Assembly: GCA_964454685.1 (NCBI GenBank)
Contig: CAYVTZ010000031.1
Coordinates: forward strand, 1-37,116
Length of the DNA stretch: 37,116 nt
Source of the DNA: CAYVTZ01 sp964454685
Lineage (GTDB): Bacteria > Bacillota > Clostridia > Christensenellales > Christensenellaceae
Direction: 5' to 3'
Part shown: positions 1 through 6,139 of the stretch, in pieces
Numbering within the stretch: the first letter of the stretch is position 1
Layout of the letters: each line of letters begins with the position of its first letter
Position numbers and translations under genes: made by a program
Notes under the pieces: generated by a model
Database searches by the model: none
What the model saw: the letters and a program-made list of their open reading frames with translations, nothing else
Told to the model about the DNA's origin: nothing

Positions 1-131
1 CCCAGCAGCTTTGCGCCAAAGTCTGCCCCCGCCGCCATGCGGTAGGCTGTGCCGAGTTTGAGAAAAGCCCAGCCCACCAGCAGATAGGGCAAGTTTGGCA
101 AAATGTATTTGCGTATTTTATCTGTCCTCAT
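1..131 (-). CDS. VirD4-type conjugative coupling protein, N-terminal fragment
   Basis: The reading frame opens with ATG at 131 and runs off the window after 43 codons. It begins MRTDKIRKYILPNLPYLLVG, a short basic start followed by a hydrophobic stretch, which is the usual N-terminal membrane anchor of the VirD4/TraG-type coupling ATPases of Firmicutes ICEs. Such proteins bring relaxase-bound DNA to the type IV channel at the membrane. The start overlaps the 3' end of the pcfB-like gene by 14 bp, so the two are translationally coupled, and PcfB-VirD4 is the known order in this ICE family. No catalytic motif lies inside the window, so the call rests on the N-terminus and on context. Confidence 0.75.
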   Translation of the reverse strand, partial: MRTDKIRKYILPNLPYLLVGWAFLKLGTAYRMAAGADFGAKLL

Positions 132-594
132 GCGCCGCCTCCCTTGCTCGTTCTCGCTTGGGTGTGCGCTCTCGGATAACGTCACGCAGCTTTTTGAGCT
201 GGGCGAGAATAGAGGGCCGCCCCTTTTTTTGCTGGCGTTGCATTACCAGTTTGGTATATTCCCCAAAGGCGGCGGTGATGGTATCGGCCTGCCCAGCCTT
301 GAAAAAAAGTTGATATTTTCCCGGCTCTACCTTATGAAAGGCATAGTCCACGCCATACTTGCGGGCTACTCGGTCAAACAGGCGGGCATCACCGTCCAGC
401 GGTATACTGTTGGTGCTGTTCCCATGCCCCATGAGTTGCTTGACGCTTTGCTTGCCCGTGGGGGTTAGGCCCTCCACTCGCTGTTTTTTGAGGTGGGCAA
501 GGTACTTTTGCATGGCGGCCAGCAGCACCCGCCCGGTGAGCTTTGCCGCCTTAACAGTGAGCGAAACGGCTCGTTGATTGACTTCCTCTTGCAC
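118..594 (-). CDS. PcfB family (DUF3801) conjugation protein
   Basis: This 158-residue basic protein matches the PcfB/DUF3801 family found just upstream of VirD4 in Gram-positive conjugative elements. PcfB of pCF10 is an accessory factor that helps pass the relaxosome to the coupling ATPase. Family-like stretches are VSLTVKAAKLTGRVL near the N-terminus, the region around GKQSVKQLMGHG, and FFKAGQADTITAAFGEY in the middle; the tail is Arg/Lys-rich. The ATG at 594 follows a strong AGAAAGGGGG site. The gene lies 53 bp after the DUF6674 gene, with a 25-bp palindrome between them. There is no enzymatic motif; the role is taken from the family. Confidence 0.85.
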   Translation of the reverse strand: MQEEVNQRAVSLTVKAAKLTGRVLLAAMQKYLAHLKKQRVEGLTPTGKQSVKQLMGHGNSTNSIPLDGDARLFDRVARKYGVDYAFHKVEPGKYQLFFKAGQADTITAAFGEYTKLVMQRQQKKGRPSILAQLKKLRDVIRERTPKRERAREAAHEDR

Positions 595-620
595 GAATTA
601 CCCCCTTTCTGATGAAATGG

Positions 621-645
621 ACTTCGGGCCAATTTGGCCCGAAGT
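621..645. repeat. 25-bp perfect palindrome, ICE copy 1
   Basis: The left arm ACTTCGGGCCAA pairs perfectly with the right arm around one central T (12+1+12). It lies 2 bp after the stop codon of the DUF6674 gene and before the ribosome binding site of pcfB. Three related copies are at 1456, 2090 and 3125. There is no T-tract, so it is not a standard terminator. Confidence 0.9.
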
Positions 646-647
646 CT

Positions 648-1427
648 TTAGCGGTCTGCATGGGCGGCGGTGCGGGTACACTTAGGAGCGGCCTGCTTCT
701 GTTTGGCCTGTTTGCTATGGGTCTTTATGGCCTTTTGGATAGACGGCCTCGCCCTGTCCTCCAATTTGCTAAAGCTGTGTATGGCGGTCTCCACCGTTTT
801 TTGTATGGCGGCAAGAGTGCCACGCTCCACACGAAAGGGAGCGGCCACCACCTTTGTTAGCTTGCCGGGGGGCTTGGCCTCCGCTATGGCCGCCTTGCCC
901 AGCACCACCCGGCCTATGTTTTTCAGATGTTGCCCCGCCTTGTGGTACTCGGTGCTAATGGCCTCAATTTTGGAAATCGCCTTGTCGGCCTGTTCCACCG
1001 ATTGCGCCAAGCTGTCCCGCATGTTTTCCAGCAAAGGCTTTACCTTGAAAAAACGAGTGATATTATCAAGGGCGGTTATCCCTTTTTCCTTGAAATCAGC
1101 AAGGGCGGCCTTGCAGCCCTCAATGACCGATTGCTTTAAGACTGTGAGCCTATCCCGCAAATCTAACACTTGCCCTTGCATGACAATCACCGCTTTTTGC
1201 ATGGCGTTCTTGAGCGGGTGATTTTGCCGCTGTGCCTCGGCCAGCTCATGGCGCATAGCGGCCAATTCATTGACCGCAGCATCCAACTGCTTTTCCATCG
1301 TCCCCACTTGTTGGAGGACAGCAAGGAAATCTTGCATTGACGAGGCGTTGTTTTCCCGCAGAACGGAAAGCAGCTCCTTTACAAACTCATTTTCCATAAT
1401 GGGCGGGTCTTTTGCTTTTTTTGCGAT
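648..1427 (-). CDS. DUF6674 family ICE protein, probable AUC start
   Basis: The protein resembles the DUF6674 family carried between ParB and PcfB in many Clostridia ICEs; its function is unknown. The N-terminal part contains MENEFVKELLSVLRENN, followed by a long predicted coiled coil (about residues 25-90) and a basic tail. The start is unusual. A strong AAAGGAGG at 1436-1443 stands 8 nt before an ATC codon (1427), which opens the frame I-A-K-K-A-K-D. From memory, relatives start here with M-A-K-K. The first in-frame ATG (1397) is about 40 nt from that site, and a GTG at 1487 has no ribosome binding site and would translate the palindrome. I therefore place the start at 1427, either as a rare AUC start or as a mutated ATG. 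Confidence 0.7.
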   Translation of the reverse strand: MAKKAKDPPIMENEFVKELLSVLRENNASSMQDFLAVLQQVGTMEKQLDAAVNELAAMRHELAEAQRQNHPLKNAMQKAVIVMQGQVLDLRDRLTVLKQSVIEGCKAALADFKEKGITALDNITRFFKVKPLLENMRDSLAQSVEQADKAISKIEAISTEYHKAGQHLKNIGRVVLGKAAIAEAKPPGKLTKVVAAPFRVERGTLAAIQKTVETAIHSFSKLEDRARPSIQKAIKTHSKQAKQKQAAPKCTRTAAHADR

Positions 1428-1455
1428 GGTATCAACCTCCTTTCCTGTAAAATGA

Positions 1456-1480
1456 ACATCGGGCCAATTTGGCCCGATGT
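1456..1480. repeat. 25-bp perfect palindrome, ICE copy 2
   Basis: This 12+1+12 palindrome has the arm ACATCGGGCCAA and differs from copy 1 only by a compensated change at the third position of each arm. It lies 13 bp after the stop of the DUF7768-type gene and upstream of the ribosome binding site for DUF6674. Confidence 0.9.
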
Positions 1481-1493
1481 TGCCCACACCATA

Positions 1494-1850
1494 TTAGCTC
1501 GGTTCAGCCTCCCGCTGGCCCTGTCGCTTGACGGTGAGAATACCGTCCAACGTGGTTGCGGTAATATTGAGCCGCTGGGCGGTGGCAATGTCGTTTTTTA
1601 CCGCCTCGGCTACTTCACCGCCGCAGACCACCAGCACATGGGAACGCCGCAGCATATCCCGGCAAATGTCAATGCCGCTTTTATGCTCCTCGGGAACAGC
1701 GTCATTGAGGAACAACGGCAAGTAGAGCATAGGGCAGACCGGGGAAAATCCGGCCTCGTACGCCGCCCGGCAATACCCGGCGGCAAGCTGTGTATCGGCT
1801 CTACTGTCACCGCTCCATGCGGCAGTTATGTATGCAATGGGCCTTTTCAT
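1494..1850 (-). CDS. DUF7768/DUF4406-type protein (nucleoside deoxyribosyltransferase-like fold)
   Basis: This 118-residue protein starts MKRPIAYITAAWSGD. The opening strand with an Ala-rich turn, and the later VLVVCGGEVAEAVKND, resemble the DUF4406/DUF7768 group, small proteins with a fold like nucleoside 2-deoxyribosyltransferases. The gene is common in this ICE module between parB and DUF6674, but its substrate is not known. The ATG at 1850 has GAAAGGAG 9 nt upstream; an in-frame TTG at 1859 sits too close to that site. The upstream neighbour parB is separated by 267 bp filled by a large inverted repeat and a palindrome. Confidence 0.75.
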   Translation of the reverse strand: MKRPIAYITAAWSGDSRADTQLAAGYCRAAYEAGFSPVCPMLYLPLFLNDAVPEEHKSGIDICRDMLRRSHVLVVCGGEVAEAVKNDIATAQRLNITATTLDGILTVKRQGQREAEPS

Positions 1851-1917
1851 AGAAATCAACTCCTTTCAAGTGTTGGCAAGGTGGTCAACCTATCCCCATC
1901 CCTTTCCAATCATGGAA

Positions 1918-2083
1918 AGGGGGTGGCTCGGGGGAATATCCCCGCCGCTGGCCGCCTTAAAGCACAACAGGGAAAGTCGGTCAAGGGTGCTTTGCACCGC
2001 CTGCGGCGGCTTTGCCCTTGACAGACATTTCCCTGTTATGCTACTGATATTGCAGCGACGGGGAATATTCCACCACTCGCCCT
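1918..2083. repeat. 165-bp imperfect inverted repeat between parB and the DUF7768-type gene
   Basis: The whole segment folds around a centre at about 2001. The inner arms are GTCAAGGG (1979-) and CCCTTGAC (2014-), with GGCGG/CCGCC next to the loop. The middle arms are AACAGGGAAA and TTTCCCTGTTA. The outer arms are GGAATATCCCCGCCGCTG and CAGCGACGGGGAATATTCC. A separate hairpin CCCTTTCC/GGAAAGGG lies just outside at 1900-1921. No gene is visible here. It could be a structured RNA in the parB-DUF7768 transcript, or an old MITE-like insertion. Confidence 0.75.
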
Positions 2084-2089
2084 GTTACG

Positions 2090-2114
2090 ACATCGGGCCA
2101 ATTTGGCCCGATGT
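2090..2114. repeat. 25-bp perfect palindrome, ICE copy 3
   Basis: It is identical to copy 2 (arm ACATCGGGCCAA, central T) and lies 3 bp after the parB stop codon. Confidence 0.9.
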
Positions 2115-2117
2115 CTT

Positions 2118-3506
2118 TTACTTCTCCTGCTCGGCCTTTTTCTCCGGCTTGGGCAGCTCGGGCTGCTTGGTTTTCCAATCGCCCAAAAGCTGCAAAATCT
2201 GGTCTTTCATTTCCCGAGGGGTCTTTTCCTTGCCGAAATACTCGGCTAACTCTTGGCTGGAAATAATCACTTTGTCTGCCTCCTTTTTTTCTTCTAACAT
2301 AATTCCATCAATGACATCCGGGTTTAACATCTTCTTTTGGTCAAGCTCCCGCATACGCTGGGCTTGGGAGAGCGAGGGGCCGGACTGCTGACCCTCAATG
2401 GCAACGGCGATATATTGCTGATTTTTGGGCTTGACACAGGAAATCTCCACAGCAGGGGTAAAGCCAATAGCCTTGGTGTCCAGCATTTTCAGCAAATCGG
2501 GAACAAGGTCATTGAGCTTGATAAACCGCTGTACTTGCTTTACGGTCATTTTGTTGCGCTCGGCCACAATCTCGTTGGAGCGTTTGCCGGGGTCTATGCC
2601 CTCGCTTGGGCCTCTTGCGCCTTGCCGCTTGATAGCCTCCAACTGCATTTTTAGAGCCTTGGCCTTTTCGCTGGGCAAAATCTGCTCACGCTGGTTGGTG
2701 TTGTCCTCCACCATTTGGGTGATGGCCTGTTCATCGGTGAGATTGCGGACGATACAGGGCATATTGAACATCCCAGCCAGCTCACTTGCCCGGTGGCGGC
2801 GGTGGCCCGAAACCAGCTCATAGCCGCCATCCTCTCGGGGGCGCACAATGGCGGGCTGGGTAACGCCCTTGTCCTTGACGCTGGAAATCATAGCCCGCAT
2901 TTCCTCGTCGTCTTTGACTTGGAAAGGGTGGTCTTTGAAAGCGTGGAGTTCAGAAAGGTTGAGGTATACAATCTGTTCAACCTCGCCGGGGCGGGTTGCG
3001 TCTATCGGTTCGGACGGCGTGACAGGCTCGGGAGGAGCGGGCGGTTCTGCTATCTTTTCCACCTTGGGCGGCTTGGCGGCTCTTTCCGTTTTGGGCGGCT
3101 TTTCAGACTTAGCGGCCTTTTCGGACTTCGGGCCAACTTGGCCCGAAGTTTCCTTGTCCTCGGCGGCTTTGGGCGGGCGGCCTCGGCGTTTGGGCTGTTG
3201 CTCGGCCTCAATTTCGGCAAGCGGTTTTTCCCATTCCTGTCCTGTGTTTTCCGGCTCCTCGGGGGCGGGCATTTCCGCAGCGGCGGCCTCGGCCTCTTTG
3301 GCGGCGGCAATCTTCGCACCGTTTTTCTCGGCCAAAAGCTGCTCGGTCAAATCGGCGGGTATGACTACCTCACCGGGGTTGGGCAATTCGCCCATTTCAA
3401 AAGGTGGGGCCTCCGTCTGCGCTGGCTGTTGGTTTTCGGGTAAACTGTCTGCGCCCGGAACTGCGGGGGTGCTGTCCTGTTCGGGTGCTTTGGGCTTTCT
3501 CGCCAT
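2118..3506 (-). CDS. ParB/RepB/Spo0J family partition protein of the ICE
   Basis: The 462-residue protein has a ParB core from about residue 178: YLNLSELHAFKDHPFQV, then the CTP-binding box GHRRHRA, then a helix-turn-helix region around residues 285-330 (EIVAERNKMTVKQVQRFIKL). ParB proteins bind parS palindromes, load as CTP clamps and act with a ParA ATPase in segregation or element maintenance. The first 175 residues are low-complexity, rich in Pro, Ala, Lys and Glu with SEK-type repeats, which is much longer than in chromosomal Spo0J. One of the 25-bp palindromes lies inside this linker (3125-3149) and encodes G-Q-V-G-P-K-S. The start ATG has AAGGAGG upstream. No parA is found upstream, where one would normally sit. 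Confidence 0.9.
   Translation of the reverse strand: MARKPKAPEQDSTPAVPGADSLPENQQPAQTEAPPFEMGELPNPGEVVIPADLTEQLLAEKNGAKIAAAKEAEAAAAEMPAPEEPENTGQEWEKPLAEIEAEQQPKRRGRPPKAAEDKETSGQVGPKSEKAAKSEKPPKTERAAKPPKVEKIAEPPAPPEPVTPSEPIDATRPGEVEQIVYLNLSELHAFKDHPFQVKDDEEMRAMISSVKDKGVTQPAIVRPREDGGYELVSGHRRHRASELAGMFNMPCIVRNLTDEQAITQMVEDNTNQREQILPSEKAKALKMQLEAIKRQGARGPSEGIDPGKRSNEIVAERNKMTVKQVQRFIKLNDLVPDLLKMLDTKAIGFTPAVEISCVKPKNQQYIAVAIEGQQSGPSLSQAQRMRELDQKKMLNPDVIDGIMLEEKKEADKVIISSQELAEYFGKEKTPREMKDQILQLLGDWKTKQPELPKPEKKAEQEK
3125..3149. repeat. 25-bp perfect palindrome inside parB, ICE copy 4
   Basis: The arms ACTTCGGGCCAA are those of copy 1, with C instead of T at the centre. Unlike the other three copies it is inside a coding region, the low-complexity linker of ParB, where it could be tolerated as sequence. 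Confidence 0.9.
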
Positions 3507-3540
3507 AAAATCAATACCTCCTTATTTTTGTTTCAACATG

Positions 3541-3569
3541 AAAAAAGGGCCTCGCTTTTCAGCAGGCCC
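3541..3569 (-). terminator. Intrinsic terminator in the parB leader
   Basis: On the minus strand GGGCCT and AGGCCC form a stem around an 11-nt loop followed by six T. It stands only about 35 bp before the parB start, so it either ends an upstream transcript or acts as an attenuator of the parB operon. Confidence 0.7.
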
Positions 3570-3592
3570 ATACAAAGAGTAGTCAACTCCTC

Positions 3593-3644
3593 CTTTCGGC
3601 TACCAAACACGAAAGCCGCCCCTTGTCTTAATGGGCGGCTTTCG
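3593..3644 (-). promoter_or_regulatory. Leader hairpins with competing pairing upstream of parB
   Basis: On the minus strand CGAAAGCCGCCC pairs perfectly with GGGCGGCTTTCG (3633-3644 with 3610-3621). The CTTTCG end of the second arm can instead pair with CGAAAG at 3593-3598, which overlaps a strong AAAGGAGGAG site. That site precedes a 12-codon frame (ATG at 3572, MGLLKSEALFSC) embedded in the terminator. The layout is like an attenuation leader, but this is inference from pairing by eye. Confidence 0.45.
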
Positions 3645-3948
3645 CTGTAATGTGATAGCTTTTTATATTATTTTGTTGCCCTTGCGGGCTATATTGCAGT
3701 TGCTCTTAAAATGGTTGTGTCATTTGCCTGATTGCCGAAAACAAGGCGTTAAGGCCGTTTGCCGCAAATTAGGATGAACGAGTATTGTTTCGACTGTGTG
3801 TGGCGCTTTGAAGCGTGAGCGTGCGTCTATTCGTTTTCTGATAACCGAAGCAGAATGAGACGGTGCTCGCACTCATTATGATTTTAGCGTATGGTTTTAT
3901 GCTGCAGTAAAGTCCTTAGGATTTGAATTGAATGGGGAGTTTTGGGAG
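3645..3948. other. Gene-free stretch, likely junction of the ICE remnant
   Basis: No frame here has a ribosome binding site and recognisable protein on either strand. Composition changes from the GC-rich ICE to a mixed region. It precedes the DUF1989 pseudogene and probably holds the broken end of the ICE module or its deletion junction. No inverted repeats or integrase fragment were seen. Confidence 0.4.
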
Positions 3949-4524
3949 ATGATACAAGATTATACCGTAGATGCGTGCGCCGGTAAGGCGATTTCGGTGT
4001 ATCGGGCTGAAATGATCACGCTGGTCGACCTTGAGGGTGGGCAGGTATTGGATTTTTTACGGAGGCACCCGGAGACTCCGGTGAATTCTTGTCGCCGGGT
4101 GTGACGATGGACTGCAATGCTTCTTTGCGGTTAAAGGTGGGCGATTTGATTTATTCCAACCTATATCGTCCGATGCTGGAACTTATACGAGATGATGTGG
4201 GGGAGCATGACCTTTTGCATCCATGCTGTAGACCGAAATGTATGATTTCTTTTATCAAAATGGGAAGAATCACCCAAACTGCCCAGGCAACATCAACGAA
4301 AATCTAGGGGGAAAAAGACCGATCATAAACCCCATGAATTTTTTCAGGTATACCACAGTGGAACGGGATGGGAGCATTACGGCGAAGCCACCGATTTCAA
4401 AGGCGGGGGATTGCGTCCAATTAAAAGCCTTAATGGCATGTGCTTAGGGACAGCGGCGTGTAGTGTTTCTGAGAGCGACTGCACTAGCAGGAAATGTTAT
4501 TCCATAAAAAATTCTATCATATGA
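3949..4524 (+). pseudogene. DUF1989 (urea carboxylase-associated) family pseudogene
   Basis: Three frames read in turn give one DUF1989-like protein. Frame 1 from ATG 3949 (after GGGGAG) gives ISVYRAEMITLVDLEGGQVL and breaks near 4080. A second frame gives SPGVTMDCNASLRLKVGD, then LIYSNLYRPMLELIRDDVGE and HDLLHPCCRP, and breaks near 4235. A third gives MYDFFYQNGKNHPNC, then NINENLG and KPPISKAGDCVQLKALMACA to a stop at 4447. A last shift recovers GTAACSVSESDCTS. The order matches the family: DxxGxQ, LSPGxT, GDxLxSNxxRPM, DxxGxHDLL, HPNC and AGDxVxLxA. Three frameshifts in 570 bp make a functional product very unlikely. In intact relatives the protein is linked to urea or guanidine carboxylase systems; no such partner is nearby. 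Confidence 0.85.
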
Positions 4525-4636
4525 CCAACATAATATTTTTTTAGGTAAACTATTATGTGTTATAATATATACACATAGTAGTTTTGTATTTCTGATGTAG
4601 TTATCGATAGTAATGTAAACATAATAGCAATTTGGG

Positions 4637-4669
4637 GAAGTTCGGTAAACGGTAGAGTATGGCTATAAC
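4637..4669 (+). promoter_or_regulatory. Shared 33-bp upstream element, copy A
   Basis: This block matches 28 of 33 positions in 6034-6066 with no gap, including the 3' core TATGGCTATAAC. It lies about 90 bp before the 91-residue gene. The rest of 4525-4760 is AT-rich with no gene. The core resembles a -10 region (TATAAC), so the block may be a promoter with an operator. Confidence 0.6.
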
Positions 4670-4760
4670 AGTAAGTTAAATTGGAATTCTAGAGATAGTG
4701 GACAAAAATTTGAAAGCATGACATTTCAAATGTAAATACTGAAAGGAAGGAAGTATTTTT

Positions 4761-5036
4761 ATGCCTAGAAAGAAGATCAATATTGCAATTCCAAAATTAA
4801 AACTACATTCGGACAAAGTCTTAGCTGATCTAGGATTTAGCTGTACGGTTAATGAATTTTTAGAAGAGTATAAAAAACAGTTCTTAGATGAATATGAAAA
4901 ATATGCACGTGGTTATAATGAGGTATTAAAGCAACAAAATTCTGGCAAAGGGACACCCCCAGCACCAGAGAAATACCTAAAACTTGCATACAATAATGCA
5001 GTAGCAAGGCACAAAAAAGAACAAGTTGACAATTAG
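4761..5036 (+). CDS. Small basic protein of unknown function
   Basis: The 91-residue protein begins MPRKKINIAIPKLKLHSDKV and follows a good GGAAGGAAG site. It is Lys-rich and probably mostly helical, with VNEFLEEYKKQFLDEYEKYA as a likely amphipathic helix and no membrane segment. I do not recognise a family. It is the first gene of the AT-rich island, 207 bp before the NYN-domain gene and in the same direction, so the two may be cotranscribed. In defence-type operons small proteins in this position are often regulators or immunity partners, but nothing in the sequence proves that here. Confidence 0.65.
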   Translation: MPRKKINIAIPKLKLHSDKVLADLGFSCTVNEFLEEYKKQFLDEYEKYARGYNEVLKQQNSGKGTPPAPEKYLKLAYNNAVARHKKEQVDN

Positions 5037-5047
5037 CATAATTGTCA
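5027..5047 (+). promoter_or_regulatory. 21-bp palindrome overlapping a possible promoter for the NYN gene
   Basis: Arms TGACAATTA and TAATTGTCA surround GCA. The left arm overlaps the stop codon of the 91-residue gene. The hexamer TTGACA at 5026 is followed after 17 bp by TAATAA, so a promoter may lie under the palindrome, which would then be an operator. No T-tract follows, so a terminator is less likely. Confidence 0.45.
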
Positions 5048-5243
5048 TTAATAAAAGCTATAAAAATCGAGCGAGTGTTGTTCGTAGCATTAAAACGATA
5101 AATTCTAGTTCGTATGAAACACTATCCATAATAACATTAGGCAGACACGTTCACCTAGTGTTTATACAAGATATAGTCATGCGGTATAGCAATAATGAGC
5201 AATTTGATTTTCTGTCACTAATCTTAACGCGAGGAAGTTAATA

Positions 5244-5972
5244 ATGGAAGATTTACAAAAAATAGTAGTACTTGTTGATGCTGATAACACGCAAGTTGGT
5301 AAACTAGAAAATGTAATGCGCGAAATATCATCATATGGACGAATTGTAGTAAAAAAAGCTTATGGCAATTGGAAAAAAGAAAACCTAAAAAATTGGGAAG
5401 AGGAATTAAAACGATTAGCAATTAAGGCAGTACAGCAGTTTGATTATGTATCAGGTAAAAATGCAACCGACATGGCAATAGTTATTGATGCTGTCGATTT
5501 ACTACATACCGGTATATATGACGCCTTTGTTATAGTAGCCAGTGATAGCGATTATACACCTATAGCGATTAGACTCCGTGAAGCTGCTGTACGTATAATT
5601 GGAGTGGGTGAAAAAAAGACTCCTGAGGCTTTTAGAAATGCTTGTGATGAATTTATATATTTAGAAAATCTAACAACTGAAACACAAGCAGATGCTTCTG
5701 AAAACGGCGAACCTTTGAATGAGACGGACTTGAGCTCTGATATTAACGAGATACACGATTTGCTAAAAATGGCTTATGCTAAATATCAAAACGATGATGG
5801 TTATGCTCATGTAAGTTCCGCCGGAATTTTTATAAAAAGAGCAAAACCAGATTACGATTTGCGATCTTATGGATATTTTAAACTAACCGATTTGTTGAGG
5901 ACGTTCCCCCAAAAATATGATATGAAAAGCGATGGAGGAAAGCCCCTGGTTTTTACCTACAGATGCCTTTAA
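5244..5972 (+). CDS. NYN-domain putative RNase with C-terminal OST-HTH/LOTUS domain
   Basis: Residues 5-145 are a NYN (PIN-like, LabA/DUF88 type) domain: VVLVDADN (D12, D14, N15), then SGKNATDMAIVIDAVDL (D76, D82), then VASDSDYTP (D101, D103). These acidic residues form the metal site of the family, so an active endoribonuclease is plausible. After an acidic linker (about 145-165), residues 166-242 fit an OST-HTH/LOTUS RNA-binding domain (YAHVSSAGIFIKRAKPDYD, then YGYFKLTDLLRTFP). The combination is known from bacterial NYN proteins and points to targeted RNA cleavage or binding. The ATG follows GAGGAAG. The gene is AT-rich with AT-ending codons, unlike the core genes after 8 kb, suggesting transfer. 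Confidence 0.85.
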   Translation: MEDLQKIVVLVDADNTQVGKLENVMREISSYGRIVVKKAYGNWKKENLKNWEEELKRLAIKAVQQFDYVSGKNATDMAIVIDAVDLLHTGIYDAFVIVASDSDYTPIAIRLREAAVRIIGVGEKKTPEAFRNACDEFIYLENLTTETQADASENGEPLNETDLSSDINEIHDLLKMAYAKYQNDDGYAHVSSAGIFIKRAKPDYDLRSYGYFKLTDLLRTFPQKYDMKSDGGKPLVFTYRCL

Positions 5973-6033
5973 TACAAATAATGCCTCACTCTTTCATTAT
6001 GTTTAAATAGGGAGCGGCCTTTAGTAATTAGGT

Positions 6034-6066
6034 GAAGTTTGATAAACGATATATTATGGCTATAAC
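6034..6066 (+). promoter_or_regulatory. Shared 33-bp upstream element, copy B
   Basis: This is the second copy of the element at 4637-4669, about 75 bp before the AlbA_2 gene. The similarity continues loosely after the core (TGGAATT in both). Its presence before two separate units suggests joint control or a common origin by duplication. Confidence 0.6.
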
Positions 6067-6139
6067 TGGAATTTCGATTCATGGTCATAGAATAAACAAT
6101 ATGTCATTATAACTTTATGGAATTGGAGATAACCTAGTC

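Noticed and set aside
2715..3582. Two plus-strand open frames of over 240 codons
   Set aside because: Both lie antisense to parB and reflect its Lys/Pro/Ala repeats; no start signals or known motifs.
5026..5241. A 71-codon frame between the small gene and the NYN gene (TTG start)
   Set aside because: The TTG is part of a probable -35/palindrome and has no ribosome binding site; the product is not recognised. It remains possible because it ends just before the NYN gene.
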